Assembly: GCA_051294375.1 (NCBI GenBank)
Contig: CM119271.1
Span: 7,616,162-7,680,161 of the forward strand
Source of the DNA: Paraspadella gotoi
Taxonomy: Eukaryota > Chaetognatha
Length of the DNA: 64,000 bases
Direction of reading: 5' to 3'
Positions 28,424 through 44,120 of this stretch are shown here, one piece after another. The notes beneath the pieces were generated by a model. The model had not been told where the DNA came from, made no database searches, and worked only from the letters and a program-made list of their open reading frames with translations. Within the stretch, counting starts at the first letter, position 1. Each line of letters opens with the position of its first letter. Both the position numbers and the translations under genes were made by a program.

Positions 28424-31400
28424 ATGTCACCAATCGCCGTCGATACCGAAAATTCTTCGAGAAAAAGAAAGCTCTCTAATAGTGTCAGGTAATAAGAAGT
28501 AAATTATAATGTTAAAATTTAGGTATATAGTAGTAAAGGTATCCCCATTTCAATTAACTCATCATCAAATCTACGATTCTTTCTTTCCTAATTAATTTTG
28601 TCAATCTCCAGTTCAGAGCATTCTTTCGAGAAGCGATCGCGCCTGTCCGACGCCTCGTGGACCGCGCGAGGTTCCATCGAGCGGGCCTTCTCCTGGGTGG
28701 CCAACAAGTCGAGGAGAGTCTTTTCACGAGAAACCATTTCCAGCCCCTTCGCTTATGTCCACAGGGTTTGGGACGAACTTTCCCAATCTATCGGTCAAAG
28801 CTACGAACAATATCAGGTCCATAAAGAGCCGCTGTTCCTTGAACGGTCCCTTTCGTTCTGGGTTTATTAAAATGTTTTGTTATTAAAATTCGATATTCAG
28901 GGTCCTGTCCTAGAAGGACCCGAACTCATAAGCACCGTTCCCACAATGATGCCGATGTCGACTCTGACCGCCAACGCTGCTCTGCATCCGTCGACGTTGA
29001 CGACGAGCACTACCTTCATGAATCTCGCTCCGCAGCCCTCCCTGCCTCCTCTGGGAGGCGTTTCGGCTTTGCATTCCGGTTGGTGAATGCCAATGTTAAC
29101 TTTAACAATCGTATTATTATTATCTATTATTATTCTTATTATTATTCTTATTATTATTCTTATTTTTATTATTAATTATTTAATTATTAAAAGGGTACTA
29201 AAGGTACAAATATCTACGTAATTTTTTTTCGCCATTGCTCTTTTTTTTTTTTTAGGAGGAGGGAATGCGCTTGCGCATCACCCACTGCAGTCTCTCCACG
29301 CCATGCAAGCGGGTGAGGCCTCCGGGCCAGAAATTAACGGCCATGCGGAAGCGAACGCAGCCGCTGTCGCAGCCAACGCCGCAGCTGCGGCCGCCATTGC
29401 TGCCGCGCAACATCAGCAAATTTTGCAAATATCCCTTGCGCGGTCGAGCGCTGGTCCCGAACAGGGTGAGTTCATATTTACATCATATTTTTTGGTAGAA
29501 TGGCCCCCCCCCCATTTTATTTTTACTCTCCTTTATCTTACTTCTTTTCAGGCAAATACCCTCCGCCCATGTCTCGTGGCGGGGGATTCGTCCCGGCCGG
29601 CTTCAGCACACCCATCGTGGCAGTTTCTACTTCTTCACAGGCGCGTATTGGACGACCCGTTCCTCTCCACTCGTCCGCCAACGCCGCAGATGTGTCTCAT
29701 CGATCGTCTAGTTACTTTCAGTCGCGTTGCCTCTTCAGTGCCAACCAGAACGGCACCGTCAACGGCGGCACCGCCCCCAACATCTTTGCAATGCAGGCCA
29801 AGAACCGAAAACCGATTCGACTCAAAAGGGCTTATGGCGATTCCACCCACGATAAATTGTTCCACGGAAAGTCTCCGCATAGTGAGTCGATGATGGGGAA
29901 AGCCTGTGGCATGATTTCGTCAGTGAAAGAGCTAAGGATAGTTTCGCCTTTAGTATACAGTTTGTTATATAAACGCTATTTTGTCTGTCTTTTATATTTT
30001 AAGGCCGGGTTTTTTATTGTTGGTTTTACCTTATTTTTCCACAGTCGTAAGAAAATCCAATACCAAGTTCGGCTTGTTCGGCAATGGGCTGCGCTCGCCT
30101 TCTCCGACAACTTCCCACTCCGTGTCGAATGTCATTCGTAATCTGTTCAAAGCCGTCAGACGTAAACCTTATGCCGTCACCCAAAGCGTCAATCTTCGAG
30201 AAAAACTAGAATATCAAGTAATTTATTCGATGATTACGAATTTCTATTTGTGTAAATTCCCCTCGACCGATTTCATCATTTTTCCTCCGCAGGAATTGTT
30301 GAAAGGCTATGGGATAAAATGCAACCACTCGGTTTCCCAAGGCTCATCGTCTTCTGTCTCGAGTCAAGAGGCGAGGTCACGATCCTCCTCCATCGGTTGG
30401 TTAATCTTTTCTTTTAATCATTGTTGCTTCCGTTGATACATTTGTGACTAATTATATCCAGCGTCTCCGTCCCCTTCCCACACTCCGCCGTTGTCCTCGT
30501 TACCGACCGACGTCAAATGGAATCCGCTGACGCCGACTGGAACCAAGTTGAAACCCATCAGACTCGACGACGAAGACGACGACCTCGTTTACGATGATGA
30601 CAAGCCAGTCGATCCTGACAAGACGCATGGTGGGTTTTTGCATTTTTTTAGAAAATAATAAAATAATAAAAAGTGAAACTTAAATGGAGCCCCAAAAATT
30701 TTTTACTGGCAGATGCTGCAACCGAGGACGATGTTATCGAGTTAACGTCCTCTCAAAAAACGAGCACCAACAGTGACATAAACGGGGATATTGGGGTAAG
30801 TTTATTCTCAAAATAATTCGTTTCTTCGTGAGTTTTAAAGCTGACTTCTGACAGGTTTTGAAAGATTCTTCCGATGGAGAGAGCCGTTCGTTACCACGCA
30901 TCGAAGCACTCAATGGCCAACATATTTCTGCCCCGAAGTAAGAAACGTGCTCAAAATTTAGCAAAACGTCAATTTCTTTTTGCTCGAAATGTCTCTCATT
31001 TTATTAAACAGATTGAACTCCGCCCTTATCCTGGAAAAGGAAGACCGCCCCCCGAAGTTGGTCGACCTGACGGGAGACGAAGAACGCCTGGAAATTCGGC
31101 CGACCACGATGGAGAAGAAAGTGACAGCGAGAAGGTGAGGGGCGAAGTCATTAGCTGCGGCTTTCCCCCGCCCACCCCCCTCCTCGTTGATTTATATTCT
31201 GATCCCCGCATGGGTTCGCCCCGACAGAGTCAACATCCCTTCCGAACCATCCTTCATGCGATCCGCCCGAGAATCCCCCTACGCCGACAAAACGTGGCTC
31301 GAGAACTTCAAGCATTCCGCCGAAGTCGATAAGAACAAAAACGATGAGACGATCATGGAGCAGAAGGCGAATCTCGAATTTTATCGCAAAGAACACGAGG

Positions 31401-32761
31401 AAGAGGAAAAGGTGATTTTTTGTGCGTTGGAAATTTGAGTTAAATGAAAAAGAGACAAAATATTCACTTCTACGCTAACTAACGCTTAATTTGTTTCTTC
31501 AGGAACTGTACGAATACTTCTCGACCAAGTTGAAGATCGCCCAGAGAATCAAGCCGCCCGTCGAGGAGATCTTCATCGAATCGAGCGAGGAGGAGAGCGA
31601 GGATGAAGTTGAGGAGGACAAAGAGTTCCCACCTCTCACTGCTGAAGTACGATTCATCTTAGCTTTTTTTACTAATTTAATTTATTGTTAAAACACTGCA
31701 AAACACTAAATCCCGAGAGAGGGAGAGATGAGAGAGGGAGAGAAGAGGAGGAGAGAAGGAGAACCAAAGACTCGCTGCGGCATAAACGTTTTATTTTTTG
31801 GCTTTAGATGGAAGAGCGAATAAACGAAGCGACCATCCCTCATCCTGCGATGGAAGTTCTTTCCACCGCCTTCAAACTGGACATCACCAGAAAAGATATC
31901 CGCACTCTGGTCGGCATGGAGGTCAGTTGACGCGAGTTTAGTGTCGCTCTGTCACAATGGCGGTCACTCACTTTTCATATTTTGTTTACTCAGTGGCTGA
32001 ACGACGAGATCATTAACTTTTACATGAATATGTTAGTGGATCGGTCCGAAAAGTCGGAAGGAGAATTGCCAAAGGTAAAAAAAAAAAAGAGAAAAATTCC
32101 CCTTTTTTCGTTTTGCAACTTATAATAACTAATACATCTTCCGTCAGGTCTATACCTTCAACACTTTCTTTTATCCGACGCTCGTCAAAGATGGTTACGC
32201 GCGGTTGAAAAGGTGGACGAGAAGAGTCGATCTCTTTTCCCACGACCTCATTTTGGTTCCGGTTCACCTGCAGGTCAGACGACTTTCCTTCTTTTACAGC
32301 GGTGGCTTCATTTAGTCATGATTTTTTTTTTTACGCCATTTACTCTATTTCAGATGCATTGGTGTTTGGCCGTGATCGATCTTCAGAACCAAGAAGTAAA
32401 CTACTACGATTCCATGGGCGGGAACAACCAAAAATGTCTTTCAGCTTTGAAGACTTACTTGCTTGAAGAACATCGAGGTAATTTGAGAGTTTAACTTATA
32501 AAATTTACGGTTTTTAAAGTAAATTCAAAATGGAATTTGTATTTCTCAGACAAAAAGAAAAGCGAATTCGACATGAACGGTTGGCGCTTCCAATGCGTCA
32601 GAGACATACCGCAGCAGATGAACGGGTCAGACTGCGGCATGTTCGCCTGCAAATTTGCCGAATACCTCACCAGAAGAGCGCCCATCACGTTCTCACAGGA
32701 GCATATGCCTTACTTTCGTCGAAGAATGATTTTCGAAATATTGACTCTCAAATTAATGTAG
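28424..32761 (+). CDS. SENP1/2-like: SENP1/SENP2-type SUMO protease
   Basis: Exons: 28424-28488, 28612-28816, 28901-29078, 29256-29465, 29552-29881, 30045-30217, 30293-30395, 30462-30629, 30713-30795, 30855-30937, 31012-31134, 31228-31411, 31503-31646, 31808-31921, 31994-32074, 32148-32273, 32354-32477, 32550-32761; 901 aa (human SENP1 644). It processes SUMO precursors and removes SUMO from proteins in the nucleus. The C-terminal cysteine protease domain has the [10 protein letters not shown] entry motif and the triad H792 ([10 protein letters not shown]), D809 (YYDSMGG) and C860 ([11 protein letters not shown]), with the oxyanion Gln in [11 protein letters not shown], so it should be active. 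The long N-terminal part is Ser/Ala/Pro-rich with basic patches (SSRKRKLS) fitting nuclear import. All 17 internal joins are in phase. Confidence 0.95.
29112..29180 (+). repeat. ATT microsatellite in a SENP intron
   Basis: Imperfect ATT/CTT trinucleotide run within the third coding intron of the SENP gene. Confidence 0.85.
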
Positions 32762-32867
32762 ATAGCGCTCTTCACTTTTTCTTTTTTTTTTGGCCCCCTT
32801 TCTTTTCTAAACTTTACCCAGTTTCCCCTCATCGCTGAAAATTTTTGTGATCTAAATTTTTTTTAAA

Positions 32868-32873
32868 AATAAA
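32868..32873 (+). terminator. candidate poly(A) signal of the SENP gene
   Basis: AATAAA 107 bp after the stop codon and before the FUNDC1-like gene, which starts 255 bp from that stop. Confidence 0.45.
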
Positions 32874-33015
32874 TTATTTGTTACACTGAAGTAAAAACAC
32901 AATATGATAGTTAAACGATACATCGCGATATTTTCGGCTTTATATCGCATTAACGATGATGCCATATTGATAATTTTTTTTTTCAAAGTTGAAAAAAACA
33001 AACAAGAGAGCAGCG

Positions 33016-33649
33016 ATGCCCTCTGTTCAAAACAACGACAACGGGGAGGTGGAGAAGTCGGAGCTCGACGCGGAGATAGAGGAAGAAGCACGACAATTGG
33101 TGGACAACATCGTCGAGGCCGGGGAGTCCTGGGTCCGACGGACCTGCAACGATATCGGAAAGTCTAGCGTCGCCAAACAAGTACGAGACTCGAATTGTGT
33201 GCCATCTTCTATATTTAAACTTTAATATCACTTGGTTCGCTTATCTTTTCAAGGTGGGAATTGGCGCCCTCGCCGGTTGGGCGACCGGATTCGTCTTCGG
33301 CAAGGTCGGTCGCGCCGCGGCCACCACGCTCGGAACCAGCCTCGTCCTCTTTCAACTCGCCAATCACTACGGGTAGAGAAAAAAAAATTTCGACTGCTTT
33401 TCCCCCCAACAACTCCATCGCCCTGCCGCATTCAACAACCTCCCTTTCCTTCCCCCACATCCCAGCTACATCAAAGTCGACTGGAAGAAGGTTGAGAAGA
33501 CGAAGAAAGACGTGACCAAGGATCTCAAGGCCAACGTCGGGCAGTACGTCCCGCGCTTCATCGACGAATCGAAATCCCTGGCCTCGCAGAACGTCTACTT
33601 GGCTGGCGGGTTCGCCGGAGGATTCCTACTGGGAATCGCGTCGACATGA
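33016..33649 (+). CDS. FUNDC1-like: FUNDC1/FUNDC2-like outer mitochondrial membrane protein
   Basis: Exons: 33016-33180, 33254-33372, 33466-33649; 155 aa, the same length as human FUNDC1. FUN14-domain proteins sit in the mitochondrial outer membrane and, in vertebrates, recruit LC3 for mitophagy. The FUN14 core is clear: SVAKQVGIGALAGW, FGKVGRAAAT, the glycine-rich membrane helices, YIKVDWKKVEK and the terminal GGFAGGFLLGIAS. The N-terminal 45 residues are acidic and differ from FUNDC1; the LC3-binding Tyr-x-x-Leu motif is not found. The ATG at 33016 is the first in its frame after an AT-rich leader. Confidence 0.92.
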
Positions 33650-34026
33650 GGAAGCGTTCCTTTGGGTCTTGGGGATGAGGAGGATGAGGCGTTAAAAACT
33701 GCCAAAGACAGAATTCCGGGGACTATTGCCATTCTGTCCGCGATCTTCCCTCGCAGCTCGTGATTCTTTATTACGATTTTTTTTAGACAAAAATTATTAT
33801 TGTGTTCACAGTTTCTTTGCTTTTGCCCTTTCGGAATTGTTTTTTTTGTTTCCGAAGTATCTTTTCTCGTGGGGTTTCGTGTAGACGAGGCTAAGAATCA
33901 TTCCTCTCGTAGTTTTTGATACGAAATCCACCCGCAATTTTCAATGCAACAATAATAGCGTTAGTTTTATTTTTTTTTGCTATACTTCGTTAGGTACCAG
34001 TCCTAATTAAATTAGTTTTAAAAAAA
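33650..34026. other. FUNDC1-like 3' UTR and spacer
   Basis: Non-coding. A pyrimidine-rich stretch ending CTTCGTTAG near 33992 resembles a 3' splice site 35 bp before the next ATG. Confidence 0.45.
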
Positions 34027-35334
34027 ATGAAGTTCAAATTTGCATCGTTGCCCCTCATGGTCGCCATTCCAGCGGTGGAGATGAACTACATCTTATCTCA
34101 ATTGGAATCCATCGACGATCGCCTCTTTCTTTGGTCCTCCTCTTTATCCGGTGCTTCCGCCGACGACGACGACGCCGCCGCCGTCGAAGAAATCCGCGAG
34201 GCACTCGGTGTCGTCGTTCGTCGATTTCATTTCGCGCTGCAACGGGAGGATTCTTCGTGCGATGCCTCGACGCCGCAGCCGCCGCCAACTACGCCGCCGC
34301 CATACGTCGACCGACGCGAGTCTCTCGATTCGGCATCGATCGTAAAGCGATCTTTACCTTCCAGTCCCTCCTCAACGGATTCCGGCTGCGATGCCGTCAC
34401 TGCCACGCCCCCGCCCCAATCTTGGGACGGCTTTGTTCCGCTGATTGACGATACTAACTCGACGCCGTTTATTCATGAGCCGGAGGGGGAGGTTTCCAGA
34501 AACCAGGCCGTCGAGACTTCGAACGAAGACTGCGCGAACGATTCTTTATTACTCGGCGTCGTCAAGCGTCCCGTGAGCCTCGTCCTTTCAATCGAAGGCC
34601 TCGACGTATCCCGATCTGACTTAAAAGCGACTCTCGCTAATCTCGGAGTTCCCGAAGCCCCCGTGACCTTCTTTGGACCGAAGACGATTATCTTTTCCGT
34701 TTCTTTCCTCAAAGCTCGTGAATTTCTAATGGATCCCAATCGAATCGTCGATCTCGCCGGTAGTCGCCTCCGTCTCGACCTCTCCTTCCAATTGACTTAT
34801 CTAAAAGTTGTCGCCGTCCCGACTCGTGGATCCTTGATCAATTTGCATCCGCGCGATGTCGCGGCGATGATTCCTCCGGAGATTGGATTGGTGCGCGTTC
34901 GTCGGTCGGCCGACACTCTTTGCTTCGTTTTTCTCGATCATTGGCTGGCCCGATGTTTCCTCGAACACCCTCCGCCCTTCTTGACGCTCTGCCGATTGTC
35001 GTTGGACATCGACTTAAGTCTCCAGTGTCGCACTCATCGGCCGTGTCCCGTATTTCCCGTCAATTTCGTCATATGCCATTTGGCGGACGTCGTTCCGCCC
35101 TCTGCCGAAGAGTTGTGGGCGATGTTCATCGACAACGGGTTCGACGTTTTCTTCTTATCCTTCTACGAGGACCCGAGGTTCGGACTCGTCTGCTTCAATG
35201 ACGTTCGTTCAGCGATGAAACTTCTCGACGGGACCGTTCGACGGCGAGACGGCGCCGTAATCGTCAGCGCTTCTCCGTCCACCGTTAATCGGTGGTACTA
35301 CGACCCGGTCTTCCAAAAACTCAATCCCGTTTGA
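34027..35334 (+). CDS. intronless orphan protein with three divergent RRM-like units
   Basis: A single uninterrupted frame of 435 aa. I do not recognise a named family. Residues 1-180 are low-complexity with Asp, Ser and Pro runs. The rest reads as three consecutive units of 70-80 residues, about 181-253, 255-333 and 342-417, each with a beta-strand start, a helix and later hydrophobic strands in the order of an RNA recognition motif. The third is clearest: FVICHL resembles RNP2, FGLVCF resembles RNP1, followed by a helix AMKLLDG. The aromatic residues that stack on RNA are partly missing. The gene lies between FUNDC1-like and RPL35 with 300-380 bp spacers, and its codon use matches its neighbours. 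An intronless frame in such an intron-rich region suggests retroposition or a recent origin. The RRM assignment is by eye. Confidence 0.75.
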   Translation: MKFKFASLPLMVAIPAVEMNYILSQLESIDDRLFLWSSSLSGASADDDDAAAVEEIREALGVVVRRFHFALQREDSSCDASTPQPPPTTPPPYVDRRESLDSASIVKRSLPSSPSSTDSGCDAVTATPPPQSWDGFVPLIDDTNSTPFIHEPEGEVSRNQAVETSNEDCANDSLLLGVVKRPVSLVLSIEGLDVSRSDLKATLANLGVPEAPVTFFGPKTIIFSVSFLKAREFLMDPNRIVDLAGSRLRLDLSFQLTYLKVVAVPTRGSLINLHPRDVAAMIPPEIGLVRVRRSADTLCFVFLDHWLARCFLEHPPPFLTLCRLSLDIDLSLQCRTHRPCPVFPVNFVICHLADVVPPSAEELWAMFIDNGFDVFFLSFYEDPRFGLVCFNDVRSAMKLLDGTVRRRDGAVIVSASPSTVNRWYYDPVFQKLNPV

Positions 35335-35637
35335 TTGCCATTTTGTTTTTATACTAATTTTAGAATTTAAATTTTATATCTACATTGCATGTATGAGGTG
35401 TGGGCGTTAGTGGTACAGTATGTTTTTTATGCAAAACAAAGCTCTTGTTATTTTTCCATTATATTGGAAATTCGGTTGAATTGTGTTGCATTTGAGAAAC
35501 CGGACGCCCCCACCTTAAACAAATACACATGGATCTTTTAGAATTATTTACAAACAAAGAATTTTACTTATTTTTTCGCTCGGTTTCAGAATTTCACTGT
35601 TAGATATTTTTCGTTTAAAAGACTGTAATTCGTCAAA
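35335..35637. other. spacer and RPL35 leader
   Basis: AT-rich. TTTTTTCGCTCGGTTTCAG, ending at 35588, is a strong 3' splice-site-like sequence about 50 bp before the RPL35 ATG, so a 5' UTR intron or trans-splice acceptor is likely. Confidence 0.5.
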
Positions 35638-36166
35638 ATGGTGAAAGTTAAGGCTCACGAACTTCGCGGAAAGAAGAAAGAGGAGCTTTTGAAGCAACTC
35701 GACGAGCTGAAGCAAGAGTTAGCTTCGCTCAGGGTGGCCAAGGTCACGGGTAAGTTAATCCCTGTTTCCGTAGTTTTTTGGTTTATCATATTTCATTTCC
35801 TTTTTTTGTTCGCCAGGCGGCGCAGCGTCGAAGCTTTCCAAGATTCGCGTCGTGCGAAAATCCATCGCCCGCGTGTTGACCGTCACCAATCAAAAACAAA
35901 AGGCAGAGCTGCGCAAGTTCTACAAAGTGAGTTTTGGTTTCCATAAAATCCTTACTCGCCCTAATAATATGAACGTTTTCTAAATTTAAACATCTTTCGC
36001 CCCCATATTTTCACAGAACAAGAAGAACAAGCCCCTTGATCTTCGAAAAAAGCTGACGCGCGCCAAACGCCGCGAGCTGAGCAAGAGCGAGCTTCGAATC
36101 ATCTCGAGAAAAGAGAACCAGAAGAGGCGCGTGTGGCCCGAACGCAGATTCGCCGTCAAAGTTTAA
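35638..36166 (+). CDS. RPL35: large-subunit ribosomal protein L35 (uL29)
   Basis: Exons: 35638-35749, 35817-35926, 36017-36166; 123 aa, identical in length to human RPL35. It is a 60S protein beside the polypeptide exit tunnel. The sequence is conserved from [19 protein letters not shown] through [16 protein letters not shown] to the basic tail ending RRFAVKV. The ATG opens the family N terminus directly. Confidence 0.98.
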
Positions 36167-36468
36167 AAAAAAAGATGAGAAACGAAGACGATTTACGTCA
36201 TCCGCCGGAAATGGACTGAGGAAAATGGAGCCTGTCATCCGGCTCAGCTATCTCTTTCCCTTTTGCGAGTTCATTTGTTCGTAATTTTTTTCCCCGTTAC
36301 AATTCAAGAATTTGTTTTTATCGGAAATAAAGAAAGTTTTTGATCGAGAGTACGGTCTTTTCTCTTTTTTCTATAAGTTTAAAATTTTTAAAAAGGTACT
36401 TAGTTCAGTTGCTTAATACAGAGTTCGTTTGACAGTCACTGCTCGGGTCGGCTCTTTGAGGAGCGACG
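36167..36468. other. RPL35 3' UTR and LARS2 leader
   Basis: Short spacer with an AATAAA at 36326-36331. GGCTCTTTGAG ends 8 bp before the LARS2 ATG and loosely resembles a 3' splice site. Confidence 0.5.
36326..36331 (+). terminator. candidate poly(A) signal of RPL35
   Basis: AATAAA 160 bp after the RPL35 stop, followed by a T-rich stretch. Confidence 0.6.
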
Positions 36469-40526
<4,058 letters not shown>

Positions 40527-40579
40527 AGAGAAACTAGATGAAAAAAAAAAATATCGTTCGTTTTTTTATATTTATTCGC

Positions 40580-40744
40580 GATTGTGAATGTACTCGTTTA
40601 TCGACTTGGATTTTTATGAACTAAACTTATAACGTTTAACGCTTCGATTCATGGTTCGTGTTTCTGTCGATATTTAAAAGAAATATATCACTTTTTCTGA
40701 AGGTAAAATCAATGGGAAAAAGTTTTTAGAGTGCATTCTCAATC
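40580..40744. repeat. inverted-repeat-bounded segment 1
   Basis: GATTGTGAATGTACTC at 40580-40595 is the near-inverse (14 of 16) of GAGTGCATTCTCAATC at 40729-40744. The 165-bp segment has MITE-like form but no clear target duplication. Confidence 0.5.
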
Positions 40745-40813
40745 ACGAACGTTTTTTTTTTCTCTTTTACCATCGGCAATTCGTTTCGTTATCTCTCTCT
40801 CAATCGTTGAAGC

Positions 40814-40997
40814 GATTGTGAATGTACTCGGTGTTACTCAATCCTTTAAGACTGTTTTTTTTTTTCGCGAAGAAAATGTGACTGTTCGATCGATCATACG
40901 TTAATTCCGTGGAGTGATGATCAATTCTTCGATTTAAATAAAATTATTTTCCTAAATTTAAAAAACAAGTTTTGAAATAAAGAGTGCATTCTCAATC
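40814..40997. repeat. inverted-repeat-bounded segment 2
   Basis: The same pair of 16-bp ends as segment 1, identical to them, at 40814-40829 and 40982-40997. The 184-bp interior differs from segment 1. Confidence 0.5.
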
Positions 40998-41158
40998 TTT
41001 TCGTAATTTTTTTTTATCGCATTGTTTAATACCAAAAAAAAAAGATTAACTCAAATTCGAGATTTTCGTTAAAACAAAAAGGGGGAAACAAAATTTGAAA
41101 ACGTTTTGGTGTTAGGAAAAGAATTCATGATTTTATGAGATGATCAAGAGTCGACAAG

Positions 41159-44088
41159 ATGCCCCGTGATAGAAGTTTATCGCCTTATTCCAAGAAACAA
41201 CGGCGACTGTCTCGCGACGCCGACTATTTCAAAGCCAGGTTTGTGAATGACGCAACTAGCATATTTCGATGTGACTTGATTGAAATTAAATCAATAACGA
41301 TATAAACTCTCAGAGGCGATCGCCGTCGAGACGACGACCACTATTATCGCGACGAGCGTGACCATTATTATCGCGAGGCGGCCGAGTGGCGCGGCGAGGA
41401 CCGCTTCGACGAAAGATACCGCGAAGACGATCGTCACCGCGGGAATCAAAATGGCCGCGGCCACCGATCCCGCTCGCCCTCCTCCAGAAAACGGCGGTCG
41501 GCGAAACGCTCGGCGGAATATGACTCTGACTCGGACGAGCGGTCGTCGCGGTCGAGGAAAGAAAGGAAGAGATCGTCGAGTCCGAGGAGAAAGGAGAAGA
41601 GGCAATCTTTGAGGTGAGGCTTTTTTTCAAGAGTTGGATAAAACAAAGTAAAAAAACAAAGTATAAAAAAGTGCGAAGCAAAAAAAACATAGAACAAAGC
41701 AATAATGGGAGCAATGACAGGGCTAGACCAAACTGAGAGAATAATTTTTCGCACGCATTGGTGGTGGTTGTTATCGTCGACGTCTTGGTTGTTGTTGCTA
41801 CATCTTTTCAATTGGCATTCCAGCCCGGCTTCTCGCCAATTTAGCGCCATGCTGGCGGCAGCGGCCTCGAACGTTCAGAAGCCTCAGGTCATCACGAAGA
41901 CGTTGACCGAATACGTTGGACCACGAATCGCCGCCATGGAGGAGACGGTGCAGATCGCCAACGTCACCTCGCAGCAGGAGACGAAGAAAGAGGAGGCGCG
42001 CGAGGAGAAGACCAAAAAGTCTGCGTCGCCGCCGCTGCACAGCTCCAAGTCTTCGACGCCTTCGATCCAGGAATCCTCGATGCTGCCGGGAATGCCTATT
42101 TCGCAGCAGCCTCTGGGTAAGAAAAATTGGCAGACAAGTTGTTTTTTATTTTCCGATGACGTATTTTCGAATTTTTTTTATTTCTCAGATCCAAGCCTTA
42201 CGGATTTCACAATGGACGCTGACTCATCGGACTTTGATTTTCCCCATGCGGACGTTGCTCCTCCGGGAACTGTCCCGCTTCAAGCTGTCGAGGTCTCCAG
42301 CATCGAAGATGCACCCCAAGCCATAGAGACTGTACCCGCCGTCAATCCCGCTGGCGTTAAAAAAGAGCACACACCCGGTCCACCTCCTATGCCGACTTTG
42401 CCCGCCACCTTAGAGACTACAGACGTTTCTTTACCCGTCCAGTTTACCCAGCCGACCCCTGCGGACCCTCCGCCGATGCAACCACCGCCAATTCAGCCTG
42501 CGTTTCTAAAGGCTGCATCCCCGTCGTCGCCGTCTATCACGGGGTCAACGCAATATTCGCAGTATTCTCAACCGCCAGTAACGTACGCGGCTCCCCAGAA
42601 GCCAATGCCGTCGAAACGCGATCGTCGTTCTAGCTCCACCGGCCCACGTCCGGTCTCGACGGCCCCGCCTCCCCCTCCAGCGGGCGCCATCGACGTGGCT
42701 GACATTAAAACCGCTTCGCCGCTTGCGCGCGTCATCCGGCCCGGCTCCATTCCAGAGGCGGCGCTTAAAAAGACGTTTACGAGGGGACCGGGGCCAGTGG
42801 CGCTACCTCCAGGAAAGAATCCCGTTCAGGTGAGTTACTGCCGACTGTTCATCCGTTATAACTGCCTGCTCTTGTGCACTTTTGTTTATTGCAAGATTTG
42901 CTGTGTCAAGGAAACGTTTTAGCCTTTTTAGTTTGCATCCTACTTTTAGTTTTTGAACGAGAAAATTCCCGGGTTACCCTACGAATGCCTTGGTCAGTTT
43001 GGACACGTCCATCAACCCCTTTTCCGCATGGTGGTGGTCTTTAACGGAAAGGTCTACCAGGGGGAAGGCTCGTCGAAGAAGTCGGCCAAACTCGACGCCG
43101 CCAACAACGCTTGTAACGATTGGTTTAAGGTCTGTCGCCAGACTGTCTCTAGTTTTAGTTTCATGAAATTATGTCTAAAAATTTACTCTTTTAGGAAAAT
43201 CGTGAGAGGTTGGAATCCAGAGGAGTGGAGGTAAAGGAGGAAAACAAAGCTTATGAGTCGGGCATCTACGGCTTCGTGAGATCGGAGGCCGAAGGAGGTC
43301 CGGCCGTAAACGCGGGTAAGGCATCGTAGGAAGCGATGACTTACTTCCCACTCTATCATCAACTAGGACCACTATCTTTTGCTTCTTCCACAATACAGCT
43401 CCGCTGCACAAGAATCCCGTTAATATACTGCACGAGCTGAGGGGAAACGTCATCTACAAGCCAGTATCTGAAACCGGGCCAAAATACAATAAAACATATG
43501 TTATTGGTAGGATAAGTTTGATTAATGTAATTGTTAATTCTTGAGAAAATTATGGGTTTTTATTTTACGGCGGCTATTCCTCTGTTATTTCATTTTTATC
43601 CTAGCCTGCGTCGTTGATGGGCAAGAGTTCGAAGGGCGGGGCAAAGATCGAAAGATCGCCAAGACTCGAGCGGCTGAGGCGGCGCTGACGACTTTGTTCG
43701 AGATGGACTTTACCAATCATCACGTCGACTCCATTCCCTACATTCCCATCGTGACTGATGATCAACAGGTTGCACTTTCCGCACTGTGATAATATGCACG
43801 TTTTGTGTATTGTTTTTCGTCAGACACAATATATCCAGTTTTTTGTCGTCACATTCATTTTATTCAACATTTTCCCAGGCTCTCGCCGATCACCTCCTCG
43901 GTTTGGTCTACGACAAATTTTTTCAACTGACCGAGGACGGACCCACCAGCATCCGCAAGGTCACGGCCGCTATTCTTATGACCTCGGAAGAGAAGGAACT
44001 TATCGGCGAGGAGAAACCCGTCACGGCCAAGACGTTTTTTCCGGAACCAGAGCCGGAACTGGAAGAGGAAGAGGAATGGGAAGGCGGC

Positions 44089-44120
<32 letters not shown>

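Larger units (their letters stand above)
40527..41158. other. spacer between LARS2 and ADAR
   Basis: AT-rich non-coding DNA with two inverted-repeat-bounded segments (listed) and a candidate AATAAA at 40937-40942. No gene is visible. Confidence 0.55.
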
